Shown here in pieces: positions 29,880-38,255 of a stretch of 64,000 bases of DNA. The stretch spans positions 2,666,001-2,730,000 of the forward strand of contig NZ_CP112866.1 of the NCBI RefSeq assembly GCF_026410085.1, read 5' to 3'. Origin of the DNA: Pseudomonas quebecensis (GTDB lineage Bacteria; Pseudomonadota; Gammaproteobacteria; Pseudomonadales; Pseudomonadaceae). Every line of letters starts with the position of its first letter. The first letter of the stretch is position 1. The notes beneath the pieces were generated by a model. The model ran no database searches. It was not told the DNA's origin and saw nothing but the letters and a program-made list of their open reading frames with translations. The position numbers were made by a program, and so were the translations under genes.

Positions 29880-30227
29880 ATGTCCACAGCAACAGATACA
29901 GCAGAGTTTCTTGAAGAACTCAACGGCGGCGCCTTCGCCAGCCAAATTGGCCACGCCATCTCCGAGGTAGCCGCGGGGGTTGTTGACCATGGCAAGTCCG
30001 GGAAGCTGGTTATCACCCTGGATTTCAGCCAGATCGGCGAATCCCACCAGGTGAAGATCAAACACAAGCTCGACTACAAGGTTCCGACCAAGCGCGGCAC
30101 CCGTAGCGAAAACACAAGCCTCGACACGCCCATGCACGTGGGCACCGGCGGCCGCGTGACTCTCTTCGCGGAAAAGCATGACCAGCTTTTCAGTCGCGAC
30201 GACGCGCCGATTCCTAAGCGCACCTGA
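29880..30227 (+). CDS. phage early protein, unknown
   Basis: 115 aa; CGGAG upstream of ATG 29880. Segments EELNGGAFASQIGHAISEVAAGVVDHGKSGKLVITLDFSQIG and VKIKHKLDYKVPTKRG suggest a compact alpha-beta fold. The protein is always-adjacent in style to the DUF2303 gene that follows 49 bp later, and they likely form a unit. Function unknown. Confidence 0.6.
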   Translation: MSTATDTAEFLEELNGGAFASQIGHAISEVAAGVVDHGKSGKLVITLDFSQIGESHQVKIKHKLDYKVPTKRGTRSENTSLDTPMHVGTGGRVTLFAEKHDQLFSRDDAPIPKRT

Positions 30228-30244
30228 TCCGCCCGACTCACCCT

Positions 30245-30256
30245 CCCCCCCCCCCC
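30245..30256. repeat. homopolymeric C12 tract upstream of the DUF2303 gene
   Basis: Twelve consecutive C residues, 20 bp before ATG 30277. Such tracts are prone to slipped-strand mispairing and to sequencing or assembly error. It lies in the leader between two early genes, so any effect would be on transcript or spacing, not reading frame. Confidence 0.7.
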
Positions 30257-30276
30257 GCAATCCAAGGAAATAAGCG

Positions 30277-31092
30277 ATGTCACTTACCAAAGATGCAATT
30301 CAGCTCATCACCGATACGGCGCTGGAAGCCAACGGCAAGAAGCTGGAAACACTGGTCCCTACCGTGGTGCTGCCGGAAAGCTCGAAAGTAATCGACTTGG
30401 AGAGGTTCCAGGGCGGTCGCAGCCGCTTCCGTGGAACCTATACCACTCACTCGCTGGAAGACTTCAGTGCCTACGTGGTGGAACGCACGGCGCTTGGCGC
30501 CCGCGGCTTCATTGATCAGGACGAGATGAGCTGTGTGCTGCTGTTCAATTTGGGCACCGCAGAAGTACCTGGTCACGCTGATGATCGCGCCGTCCTCAAG
30601 TTGAAACCCACCGCCGGCTACACCGCCGCCCAGCAAATCGGCGGCCGCGGCATCAGCCAGAAAGACCTGAGCGACTGGATCGAAGACTGGCACCAGTATC
30701 TCACGCCGGTTGATGAGGTTGGAGCCGCCATACCGGTGGCCAAAGCTATCGCCGCCGTGCGCACTATCACCATAAAGGCGTCCAGCGAATCGGAAACCAC
30801 CGTGGGCGAGACCAGCGCCAGCCGTAGCGCCATGGACCAGATCGAAGCGCGCAGTAAAGAAACCCTGCCAGTGTCGTTGCAATTCCGCACGGTGCCGTTC
30901 GAAGGCCTGACCGAGCAGCAGATAATCCTGCGCCTGTCGGTTATTACCAGCGGCTCGCAGCCAGTGCTTAAACTGCGATGGATAGGTGAAGAGGTGCAGC
31001 GCGAAGATATCGCGCAGGAGTTTAAGACGGTGCTGCAAAAGCATATTGGCGTTAGTGCCAGACTGGCGCTTGGCTCGTTTGATCCGAAATAA
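30277..31092 (+). CDS. DUF2303 phage protein
   Basis: 271 aa; AAGGA upstream of ATG 30277. It has KVIDLERFQGGRSRFRGTYTTHSLEDF, DELSCVLLFN-like DEMSCVLLFN, and KPTAGYTAAQQIGGRGISQKDLSDWIEDW, the conserved blocks of DUF2303 (PF10065), a phage early-gene family encoded near recombination genes. Ends FDPK after a basic, strand-rich C-terminus. Biochemical function unknown. Confidence 0.85.
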   Translation: MSLTKDAIQLITDTALEANGKKLETLVPTVVLPESSKVIDLERFQGGRSRFRGTYTTHSLEDFSAYVVERTALGARGFIDQDEMSCVLLFNLGTAEVPGHADDRAVLKLKPTAGYTAAQQIGGRGISQKDLSDWIEDWHQYLTPVDEVGAAIPVAKAIAAVRTITIKASSESETTVGETSASRSAMDQIEARSKETLPVSLQFRTVPFEGLTEQQIILRLSVITSGSQPVLKLRWIGEEVQREDIAQEFKTVLQKHIGVSARLALGSFDPK

Positions 31093-31202
31093 GCCGGGCA
31101 ACGTGATCCTGCTGAGGACTCAGCAGGATCTTAAGGAAAAGTACTGAGCTAGTGTCCAAAATTAAGGTTCATTGCAATGAAGTTTTTTCTGCGGTCGGTT
31201 AC

Positions 31203-31955
31203 TCACTCTCGAAAACCATGCAACCTTACCGGCCCCTTTCGTAAATTAATGGCATCGGCTAGCTCTTGAATTTTCCGCTTGCGATCGCTGTAAACTTCTT
31301 CAATAAGAAGATTTATAATATTGAAAGAGTCTTCTGTATCCGCATGAGTAATGATTGAGTTCGAGTGGCTTCCGTTATTACCTTGCCACCTAATCGCGTC
31401 AAGCAAATTTCGCTCTGTAGAACTCTCGGGGAGTTGTTTAATTCTTTTTTCTAAAGAAACGAACTTCCCTCTCGCACTCTCTGGCACGCCAAGCGATGTT
31501 ACTATCCCCTCAGCTGCCATACGTAAAGAGTTGCATGAAGCTGCTGGGTGCGCATAAAACAGTGCTGCCGCGGCGTCTACGCTTTCCTTCACGTCCTTAG
31601 GGGTTGCGTTGGGGTAATCAATGAACCTTAGAGCTGGGAAAAAGTATTTTGGACGATATTTTACTACTAAATGTCGCGACCAGTTTTCGTGATCATCAAC
31701 ATCGATTTCCTCGTCAACATAACCGTCACCACTGACGAAAATTGTCTCAAAACACCCAGTGCATTCTAAGGTCAGACTGAACACGTACTCATCATATTCT
31801 GGCTCCCAACCCTCTGAGCCACCATTCCTTTTGGTAGAAGCATCAGCTTCTGAAACAAAAGCTTTCTCGGATAACTTCAGTTTTCCGCAGGAAGGGCAGG
31901 GATATTCAGGAATTTCACCTTTAACAAACTCTCTTACGAAAACTTCCAATTTCAC
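31203..31955 (-). CDS. DUF4145-type protein with zinc-ribbon, cargo gene
   Basis: 250 aa. An N-terminal zinc ribbon is formed by CPSCG (residues 20-24) and CTGC (about 66-69). The C-terminal half, SVDAAAALFYAHPAASCNSLRMAAEGIV...LPESSTERNLLDAIRWQGNNGSH, matches DUF4145, a helical domain often found fused to or beside restriction and other defence proteins. AT-rich, antisense to the early operon, and bounded by short intergenic gaps. Probable defence or signalling cargo; target unknown. Confidence 0.7.
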   Translation of the reverse strand: MKLEVFVREFVKGEIPEYPCPSCGKLKLSEKAFVSEADASTKRNGGSEGWEPEYDEYVFSLTLECTGCFETIFVSGDGYVDEEIDVDDHENWSRHLVVKYRPKYFFPALRFIDYPNATPKDVKESVDAAAALFYAHPAASCNSLRMAAEGIVTSLGVPESARGKFVSLEKRIKQLPESSTERNLLDAIRWQGNNGSHSNSIITHADTEDSFNIINLLIEEVYSDRKRKIQELADAINLRKGPVRLHGFRE

Positions 31956-32006
31956 TTCGATCTCCTTGATCCGGCTCCATGCCGGTCACCCGTAATACCC
32001 CATATC

Positions 32007-32026
32007 AACGAATCAGGCCAGCCGCC
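32007..32026. repeat. direct repeat copy 1 (AACGAATCASGCCAGCCGSC)
   Basis: 20-mer matching 32264-32283 at 18 positions. It overlaps the 3' end of the 32013-32219 gene, whereas copy 2 lies just upstream of that gene's start and directly before the PAPS-reductase-like gene. Confidence 0.55.
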
Positions 32027-32219
32027 AGCGCCCTATCGCCTTCCTGGGAATAAAGCTACCCAAGAAAAATACAGCCGCCGGCCCTATGAGCCAAGCGGCG
32101 GTCGTTCCCGGACTGACAATAGGTACAGCGATAGCAATTGCAAACAGTCCTATTCCTGCCCACAGCCGCCTACGCGGCGTGAACCACTCACGGAACGCTT
32201 CAAGCTTTTTACCGGCCAT
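32013..32219 (-). CDS. 68-aa two-TM membrane protein
   Basis: 68 aa from ATG 32219 (MAGKKLEAFREWFTPRRRLW) with GAGGTGG upstream. Two TM helices (about 21-35 and 41-56) and a basic C-terminus (RKAIGRWRLA). It opposes the early operon and is bracketed by 20-bp direct repeats, so it may be a small insertion. Function unknown. Confidence 0.55.
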   Translation of the reverse strand: MAGKKLEAFREWFTPRRRLWAGIGLFAIAIAVPIVSPGTTAAWLIGPAAVFFLGSFIPRKAIGRWRLA

Positions 32220-32263
32220 TTCCACCTCCTTGTTCGATAAGCAGCAAAGCATATCACCCACTT

Positions 32264-32283
32264 TAACGAATCACGCCAGCCGG
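32264..32283. repeat. direct repeat copy 2
   Basis: Second copy of the 20-mer at 32007-32026 (two mismatches), immediately upstream of the PAPS-reductase-like gene leader GGATCCCCT-ATG. Confidence 0.55.
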
Positions 32284-32295
32284 CGAGGATCCCCT

Positions 32296-33246
32296 ATGCC
32301 TACTCACAACATCGTCAGCATGAGCGGCGGTAAAGACAGCACGGCTACGCTGCTGGTCGCCCGCGAGCTGGAGGTGCCTAACCTGAGCGCTGTAGTGGCT
32401 GATACCGGGCATGAGCATCCAGAGACGTACGACTACATCCACTACCTGGCTGAAGCCACTGGTGTTCCCATCCGGTGGGTAAAGGCAGATTTCTCCAGGC
32501 AGATCGCCGGCAAACGCAAATTCGTCGAAACGAAATGGCGCGAAAAGGGTGTTGCCGAATCCGTGGTGCTGGGCGCTCTAGAAGTCCTGCACCCAACCGG
32601 CAACCCGTTCCTGGACTTGTGCCTTTGGAAAGGTCGATTCCCCAGCACCAAAGCCCGCTTCTGCACCGACGAGCTCAAGCGCAACCCAATCATTGAGCAG
32701 GTCTACCTGCCACTCATGGACGGCGAAAACATGCTGCTGTCCTGGCAAGGCGTGCGGGCCGATGAATCACTGAACCGCCGATACCTGCCGGAGTGCGATG
32801 AGGTTGGCGGCGGCCTGTTCAACTACCGGCCCATCTTGAAGTGGACGGTTGATTCAGTCTTCGAGGCTCACCGCGCGGCCGGGATCAAGCCGAACCCGCT
32901 TTACTTGCAAGGCTGCAATCGAGTCGGGTGCATGCCCTGCATCATGTGCGCGAAAGACGAGCTCCGGCAGATCGCGGCCAGGTGGCCAGAGGAAGTTGAT
33001 CGTGTGCGCGAGTGGGAGCGACTGGTGAGCATTGCCAGCAAGCGAGGCGCGGCTACGTTCTTCGCCACCGTCACCGACCCCACCGTCCGGTCAGATGAAA
33101 AGGTTAGCGCGGCCACGCACGGAATTGACAGGATCGTCGACTGGAGCAACACCGCGCGCGGCGGCCGCCAGTTCGACATGGTCGACCTCATCGCACGCAC
33201 CGACAGCCAGAACAGTTGTTCATCTGCTTATGGTCTTTGTGAATGA
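32296..33246 (+). CDS. PAPS reductase/ATP-pyrophosphatase family protein
   Basis: 316 aa from ATG 32296. PP-loop S10-G-G-K-D-S15 near the N-terminus, VVADTGHEHPETYDYI after it, and C123 (ARFCTDELKRNP), a position typical of this family. A cluster C207-x4-C212-x2-C215-x2-C218 suggests an Fe-S or zinc site. The fold activates a carboxyl, sulphate or base with ATP. Free PAPS reduction is unlikely in a phage; the neighbouring methyltransferases suggest a role in DNA modification or its evasion (inference). It overlaps a convergent cargo gene by 19 bp. Confidence 0.75.
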   Translation: MPTHNIVSMSGGKDSTATLLVARELEVPNLSAVVADTGHEHPETYDYIHYLAEATGVPIRWVKADFSRQIAGKRKFVETKWREKGVAESVVLGALEVLHPTGNPFLDLCLWKGRFPSTKARFCTDELKRNPIIEQVYLPLMDGENMLLSWQGVRADESLNRRYLPECDEVGGGLFNYRPILKWTVDSVFEAHRAAGIKPNPLYLQGCNRVGCMPCIMCAKDELRQIAARWPEEVDRVREWERLVSIASKRGAATFFATVTDPTVRSDEKVSAATHGIDRIVDWSNTARGGRQFDMVDLIARTDSQNSCSSAYGLCE

Positions 33247-34052
33247 TTGAATTTATTCGCAGGATTGGCTTTCAACTTCCCTTTCGCCTCTACTTCTGTT
33301 CGAACTCTGCCTGCCAATTTCTTAAATGCAGCGGACTTTTTCAGATCAGAAGAAACAAACATAATTTGCGTATTATAAAATTCAAAAGGAGTTCGAGTCA
33401 CAGAGCTAATTTTTCGGCCGACATACATATCGAAATTCAAGCCCAGCAGACTAAAAGAATGGAGCCGATCTGAGCCGACTCTCCCTGACCTAGGAAACGT
33501 CATAATAGCTGAGGTATCTAAGTCAGAGTTCACATTGACGAACAACAACACGTTATTCAATTCTGTTTTTCCTAATAAAAAACTCCTGAACTTGGATTCA
33601 TAATGCTGCCCAAGCGCACGATTATAGGCATCCCCATCATACCCCCAATCCCAGACCTGTGCCCTCCAAAATATACTCATTGCAAAGTAGAAGATTGAGT
33701 TCACAACACCTGCTTCCAACAAACGACTGTCGTAAATATCGAATCTTTCACCTTTAGAAATTGCTGCCTCAGAATTTAGCATGTCTAGTAAAGGAAACCC
33801 GGAGGCAGTAGCCCAAAGGTGCCCCATCCTCCGTTCCCCATTTTTTGAAAAAAGGTCTTCACACTCAGAACAAAGCAGCGGACGCTTAACTTGTCTATCT
33901 GTTTGGATCGCGCTTTTTCTTCGTAAGTTAATTAATACAGGTGGTCCACTACCAGTTTCTTCGGTTCCTCGAACATGAGGATAGGCAGCCGCTGGCATAA
34001 AGTGGCTATCGATAAGCTTGCCTTTTTCTTCCCTGCAAAGTGCGCAAATCAT
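33228..34052 (-). CDS. zinc-finger (CxxC..SH..CxxC) protein, possible HNH-like cargo
   Basis: 274 aa. It begins MICALCREEKGKLIDSHFMP and has a second CxxC in LLCSECEDLFSKNGERRMG. The C-x2-C...D-S-H...C-x2-C arrangement is the layout of a degenerate HNH/treble-clef zinc domain seen in uncharacterised proteins of defence islands. The rest (about 90-274) is AT-rich coding sequence with no known motif. It is antisense between the PAPS-like and methyltransferase genes. Nuclease activity is a guess. Confidence 0.6.
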   Translation of the reverse strand: MICALCREEKGKLIDSHFMPAAAYPHVRGTEETGSGPPVLINLRRKSAIQTDRQVKRPLLCSECEDLFSKNGERRMGHLWATASGFPLLDMLNSEAAISKGERFDIYDSRLLEAGVVNSIFYFAMSIFWRAQVWDWGYDGDAYNRALGQHYESKFRSFLLGKTELNNVLLFVNVNSDLDTSAIMTFPRSGRVGSDRLHSFSLLGLNFDMYVGRKISSVTRTPFEFYNTQIMFVSSDLKKSAAFKKLAGRVRTEVEAKGKLKANPANKFNHSQRP

Positions 34053-34102
34053 AACGCCCCCCTGAAAATCAATTCGGTCAAATATACCGATAAGGATCCC
34101 CT

Positions 34103-36151
34103 ATGTCCGCACAACGGAAGAAACACGCCTTGGATTTCAAAACTCAATACGGACTCGGCTTCAACCCTCAGGACGATGAGATCGTTGTCGACTTCTTCTG
34201 CGGTGGCGGCGGGGCCGGTACCGGCTTGGAGATGGGCCTGGGCCGCGCGGTGAATGTTGCGAAGAACCACAGCCCGCAAGCGATCAGCATGCACACCGTG
34301 AACCACCCGGGCGCGAAGCACTTCACGACCGACGTTTTCGATGGCGACCCGGACACCGAGTGCGGCGGCAAGGCCGTGGGCTGGTTCCACATGTCGCCGG
34401 ACTGCACCCATCACAGCCAGGCAGCTGGCGGCCAACCGCGCAAGCGCGAGATCCGCAACCTGTCGTGGATCGGCCTCAAGTGGGGAGGCAAGAAGCGGCC
34501 CCGCGTGATCAGCCTGGAGAACGTGAAGCAGATCCTGCAATGGGGCCGACTGATCGCCAAGCGCGACAAGGCCACCGGGCGAGTGGTGAAGCTGGACGGC
34601 AATGTGGCGGCACCTGGCGAGGTCGTGCCGGTGGGCCAGCAGTTCCTTATTCCAGATCCAAAGCAGCGCGGCCGGACCTGGCGCCGCTTCGTGGCTCTGC
34701 TCGAGGGCATGGGCTACGTCGTCGAGTGGAAGGTGATCAAGGCCTGCGACTTCGGCGCGCCGACCAGCCGGGAGCGGCTGTTCATGATTGCCCGATGCGA
34801 CGGCCAGCCAATCGTGTGGCCCGAGCCGACCCACGCGAAAAACCCTGCCAAGGGTCAGCAGAAGTGGAAAACAGCCGCTGACTGCATCGACTTCACCGAC
34901 CTGGGCAAAAGCATATTCGGACGCAAGAAGGACCTGGCACCGGCCACCCTGCGCCGCGTTGCCAAGGGCATGAAGAAGTTCGTCATCGACAGCGCGTCGC
35001 CATTTATTGTGCCGATTGCGAACTGGTCCGGCGAGGCAGTGCAGTCGGCCGACGAGCCGCTGCGCACCATCACCTCCTACCCAAAGGGCGGCGCCTTCTC
35101 AGTGGTCAGCCCGATCATTGCCCCGGCTACCCACCAGGGCAGCGACCGAATCAATGACCCGCTTGAGCCGCTGCCCACAGTGACCTGTGCGAACCGTGGC
35201 GAGCTGACGCTGATCAGCCCACTGATGGTTGGGGCCGGTGGCCCGGAGTACTCAGGCAAGCCGGTGGGCATGGACCAGCCGGTGGGCACGCTGATGACCC
35301 AGAACCACCGTGCGCTGGCTTCCGCCTGCATCGTCCAGGCCGGGCACGGCGAGGGCTCTGGGGCAAATAAGCGCCGCTCCCACGGGGTGAACGACATTTG
35401 CGGCCCTATCGGCACGGTTACCGCAAGCGGCGGCGGACAGTCCGTCAGCTCCGCGGTGATGATCCAGGCCAACGGCGGATTCAACACCACGCACGCCAAG
35501 GGCATGCACGAACCCATGACCACGGTGACCAACACCGGCAGTCAGCAGCAACTGGCGGTGGCGAACCTGGTTCACTTGCGTGGCAACTGCGATGCACGGG
35601 ACGTGAACGACCCGCTGCACACCGTCAGCGCCGGCGGCCAGCACCACGGGTTGGTTAGCGCATTCATGGAGCGGGCATTCGGCGGCAGCGTTGGCCAGGG
35701 CCTGGAGGAACCAGCACCCACCATCACAGCCGGCGGCGGTGGCAAGAGTTCGCTGGTGTCGCTCACGCTGTCACCGGAACACGAAGCCGGTGCCCTCCGC
35801 GTAGCCGCTTTCCTGATCAGCTACTACGGTACCGAGAACATCAGCGCTTGCGATGCGCCCGCTCCGACAATCACCACCAAGGACCGCCTGGCCATGGTCA
35901 CCGTCATGGTGAAGGGCACGCCCTATGTGATCGTCGACATCTGCCTGCGGATGCTGAAACCGGCCGAGCTGTACAAGGCCCAGGGCTTCCCGGCCGACTA
36001 CATCATCAGCCACGGCGCCGACGGCAAGCCGTTCACCAAAACTCAGCAGGTGCACATGTGCGGCAACAGCGTCAGCCCGCCGCCCATGGCTGCACTCGCA
36101 AGGGCAAATGACCCATGGAGAATCTCGGAGTACCAAACAGAAGCAGCTTGA
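34103..36151 (+). CDS. C5 cytosine DNA methyltransferase with repeat-rich recognition region
   Basis: 682 aa. Motif I D30-F-F-C-G-G-G (SAM binding), catalytic loop S98-P-D-C101 in place of the usual PC, motif VI ENV (139-141), motif VIII-like TSRERLF (221-227) and motif X GNSVSPPPM (654-662). Between them, residues about 319-600 contain eight repeats of the type P-[LVIMA]-x-T-[IVL]-x...[LV]-[VAIS], e.g. PLPTVT, PIGTVT, PAPTIT. This is the expected place of the target-recognition domain and is about 280 residues long. It methylates phage/host DNA, probably against host restriction; no cognate endonuclease is adjacent. Confidence 0.9.
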   Translation: MSAQRKKHALDFKTQYGLGFNPQDDEIVVDFFCGGGGAGTGLEMGLGRAVNVAKNHSPQAISMHTVNHPGAKHFTTDVFDGDPDTECGGKAVGWFHMSPDCTHHSQAAGGQPRKREIRNLSWIGLKWGGKKRPRVISLENVKQILQWGRLIAKRDKATGRVVKLDGNVAAPGEVVPVGQQFLIPDPKQRGRTWRRFVALLEGMGYVVEWKVIKACDFGAPTSRERLFMIARCDGQPIVWPEPTHAKNPAKGQQKWKTAADCIDFTDLGKSIFGRKKDLAPATLRRVAKGMKKFVIDSASPFIVPIANWSGEAVQSADEPLRTITSYPKGGAFSVVSPIIAPATHQGSDRINDPLEPLPTVTCANRGELTLISPLMVGAGGPEYSGKPVGMDQPVGTLMTQNHRALASACIVQAGHGEGSGANKRRSHGVNDICGPIGTVTASGGGQSVSSAVMIQANGGFNTTHAKGMHEPMTTVTNTGSQQQLAVANLVHLRGNCDARDVNDPLHTVSAGGQHHGLVSAFMERAFGGSVGQGLEEPAPTITAGGGGKSSLVSLTLSPEHEAGALRVAAFLISYYGTENISACDAPAPTITTKDRLAMVTVMVKGTPYVIVDICLRMLKPAELYKAQGFPADYIISHGADGKPFTKTQQVHMCGNSVSPPPMAALARANDPWRISEYQTEAA

Positions 36152-36486
36152 AGCCACCCCAGCTCCCTCAGTGACAAAATGATGGCGAGGACATAGTAAA
36201 TAGCCTCAAGGATTTCATTCAGTTTTAGCATGTTGGTATCACCAGTTGATTTAGGCGATACCGATTTTGTTATCACGACTGATTAAATTCCTCTTGGGGT
36301 TTTTCCAACTCATGTCACGCGACATCACCCGTCGTCACGACGAATCATCAAACAACTACCGCTTGTCGGATATCGACTCGTAGCACTGCCAAATCTCTAT
36401 AGGAGTACATCCGTACCCCTCCCGTAAAACCTGTAACCCCTCCCCCTTCAAAGTCAGCCGCTATAGCGGCAAGGACGAACTCGCCC
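36152..36486. other. intergenic stretch between the two methyltransferases
   Basis: 335 bp, AT-rich in its first half. A minus-strand frame (to about 36276) would encode a hydrophobic peptide starting MLKLNEILEAIYYVLAIILS, but most of it overlaps the methyltransferase end and the SD is poor. I see no terminator or RNA gene. Confidence 0.4.
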
Positions 36487-37626
36487 ATGAAACAGCATCG
36501 CGTTTTGATCGGCGACTGCATTGAGTCGATGCGGACGCTGCCAGACAAGTCGGTTCAGATGTGCGTAACCAGCCCGCCCTACTATGGACTTCGGGATTAC
36601 GGTGTAGACGGCCAGATTGGTCTAGAGGAAACGCCAGCCGAGTTCATAGCTCGACTGGTCGAAGTGTTCCGCGAGGTGCGCCGAGTACTCCGCGACGATG
36701 GAACGGCCTGGGTAAATATGGGTGACAGCTATGCCGGCAGTTGGGGCGCGCACGGTCGTGATGATATGGGCGTCGGAGTATCGACGCTCAGCCAGAGGCA
36801 GGTGATGGCAAGTCAGCGTAAAGCAAAATCGACAACCCACGCGGAGTACAAGCCGAAAGACCTGATGGGCATGCCGTGGCGCCTGGCGTTCGCCCTCCAG
36901 GATGACGGATGGTACCTGCGGCAAGACATCATCTGGCACAAGCCAAACCCCATGCCGGAATCAACGCGCGACCGCTGCACAAAGGCCCACGAATATATCT
37001 TCTTGCTCAGTAAGTCGCGCCGGTACCACTGCGATATGACCGCGATCCGCGAGCCTGCGATATACGGCGCAACACCCAGCGGGGTCGGCTTCGGCCATGG
37101 CTTCGATGTGATAACCAAGCCGAGGGCAACGGTACCGACCGGCTGGGACACATCAACCGGCGACGGTGGGCACGGTGCTTTCCACAAAGACGGCGCAGAG
37201 CGAGCACGGCGGGACAGCTTCAAGCGTGAAGGTTCGAAGCGAGAGCAGGCCATACCGGGCCAAGCAGTCGGCACGCATCGACCAGACCGCGAGGAAAGTT
37301 CGTGGGATGTAGCCACCCGCAATAAGCGCAGCGTCTGGACCGTTGCAACGCACGCCTTCAAGGAAGCCCACTTCGCCACGTTCCCGCCCGATCTGATCCG
37401 CCCGTGCATCCTTGCCGGCGCGCCACTAGGCGGCACCGTGCTTGACCCTTTCGGCGGCGCCGGTACCACGGCGGTGGTTGCCATGCAGGAAGGCCGAAAA
37501 TCAATCCTGTGCGAACTGAACCCGGAATATGCCGCAATGGCTGAACGCCGGATCGCGGCCGCCTGGCTCGACGGCGCCGCACAGATGGATGTCTTCCGCG
37601 ACACAGTGCAACACCCAGCAGCCTAA
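36487..37626 (+). CDS. N4-cytosine/N6-adenine DNA methyltransferase (beta class)
   Basis: 379 aa. Catalytic motif IV TSPPYYGLRDYG (SPPY at 29-32) precedes the SAM-binding motif I LDPFGGAGTT (D320), the permuted order of beta-class enzymes. KPKDLMGMPWRLAFALQDDGWYLRQDIIWHKPNPMPES is the conserved linker block. The recognition region lies between about 180 and 300. Product m4C or m6A cannot be decided from SPPY. Follows the C5 enzyme, so this prophage carries at least two solitary methyltransferases. Confidence 0.9.
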   Translation: MKQHRVLIGDCIESMRTLPDKSVQMCVTSPPYYGLRDYGVDGQIGLEETPAEFIARLVEVFREVRRVLRDDGTAWVNMGDSYAGSWGAHGRDDMGVGVSTLSQRQVMASQRKAKSTTHAEYKPKDLMGMPWRLAFALQDDGWYLRQDIIWHKPNPMPESTRDRCTKAHEYIFLLSKSRRYHCDMTAIREPAIYGATPSGVGFGHGFDVITKPRATVPTGWDTSTGDGGHGAFHKDGAERARRDSFKREGSKREQAIPGQAVGTHRPDREESSWDVATRNKRSVWTVATHAFKEAHFATFPPDLIRPCILAGAPLGGTVLDPFGGAGTTAVVAMQEGRKSILCELNPEYAAMAERRIAAAWLDGAAQMDVFRDTVQHPAA

Positions 37627-37660
37627 CCCCAATCCCCTACATGACTGCCGGTGAACAGAG

Positions 37661-37909
37661 TCACGGCAACTGACTATCGATCCATCGTTCCGCCGCCGCC
37701 ATCGCGTCATCAAGCGCTGCTGGATAGTCTGGCCAAGGGCCTTCCAACTTCGCTGCAACCTCACCCAAGCCATTGATGGCTGCTGGTTCAATGATATTTG
37801 CGGCAACAGGGGTCTCATCGTTCGGGCGGCGCCAGTCGAACTTGAGAAACATCACGTGGCCCCGGTAAGCGTGCGCTATCGGAGCATCGAAGTTGTGTGA
37901 CACGTCCAT
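37661..37909 (-). CDS. 82-aa phage protein, unknown
   Basis: 82 aa: MDVSHNFDAPIAHAYRGHVM, then FLKFDWRRPNDETPVAANII, ending in a helical DYPAALDDAMAAAERWIDSQLP. Coding-like composition, antisense to its neighbours with 34 bp after the methyltransferase. No SD is obvious before the ATG (GGACGTGTCA-like upstream). Unknown function. Confidence 0.45.
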   Translation of the reverse strand: MDVSHNFDAPIAHAYRGHVMFLKFDWRRPNDETPVAANIIEPAAINGLGEVAAKLEGPWPDYPAALDDAMAAAERWIDSQLP

Positions 37910-38027
37910 GCCTCATCACGAACTTAATTGAACCTTCTTGTACACGGCTTTCGGCCTATTTGACATCTAGGCAGAAAGCTATCACTCCAATCCCCTATAT
38001 GCCGCCCAGCGCGGCAAGGACACCGCC

Positions 38028-38255
38028 ATGTTCGCAATAAAACTCACCCTCATCCTGCTGGGCGCTTTGCTGTACCTGGTAGGCAGCGGTTGCTGGTTCT
38101 TTTGGATCGCCCCGCGCCTTCTGGTCGGCGGCGAAACAACCGATATCCTCTACGCCTTCGTCGGCACCTGCGGCTGGCTGCTGATCACCTTCGGTTTCAT
38201 CATTCACATCATCAAGACAGCGCGGCCCACTACGGGCGCACGGAGCGATCCATGA
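38028..38255 (+). CDS. 75-aa two-TM membrane protein
   Basis: 75 aa; AAGGAC upstream of ATG 38028. Two TM helices (about 5-27 and 43-64). It overlaps the DUF4224 gene by 4 bp and so belongs to the integrase operon. Similar small membrane proteins often accompany Pseudomonas prophage integrases. Function unknown. Confidence 0.6.
   Translation: MFAIKLTLILLGALLYLVGSGCWFFWIAPRLLVGGETTDILYAFVGTCGWLLITFGFIIHIIKTARPTTGARSDP

Noticed and set aside
36043..36276. Minus-strand hydrophobic frame at the end of the C5 methyltransferase
   Set aside because: Mostly overlaps coding sequence of the methyltransferase and lacks an SD; hydrophobic segment may be incidental.
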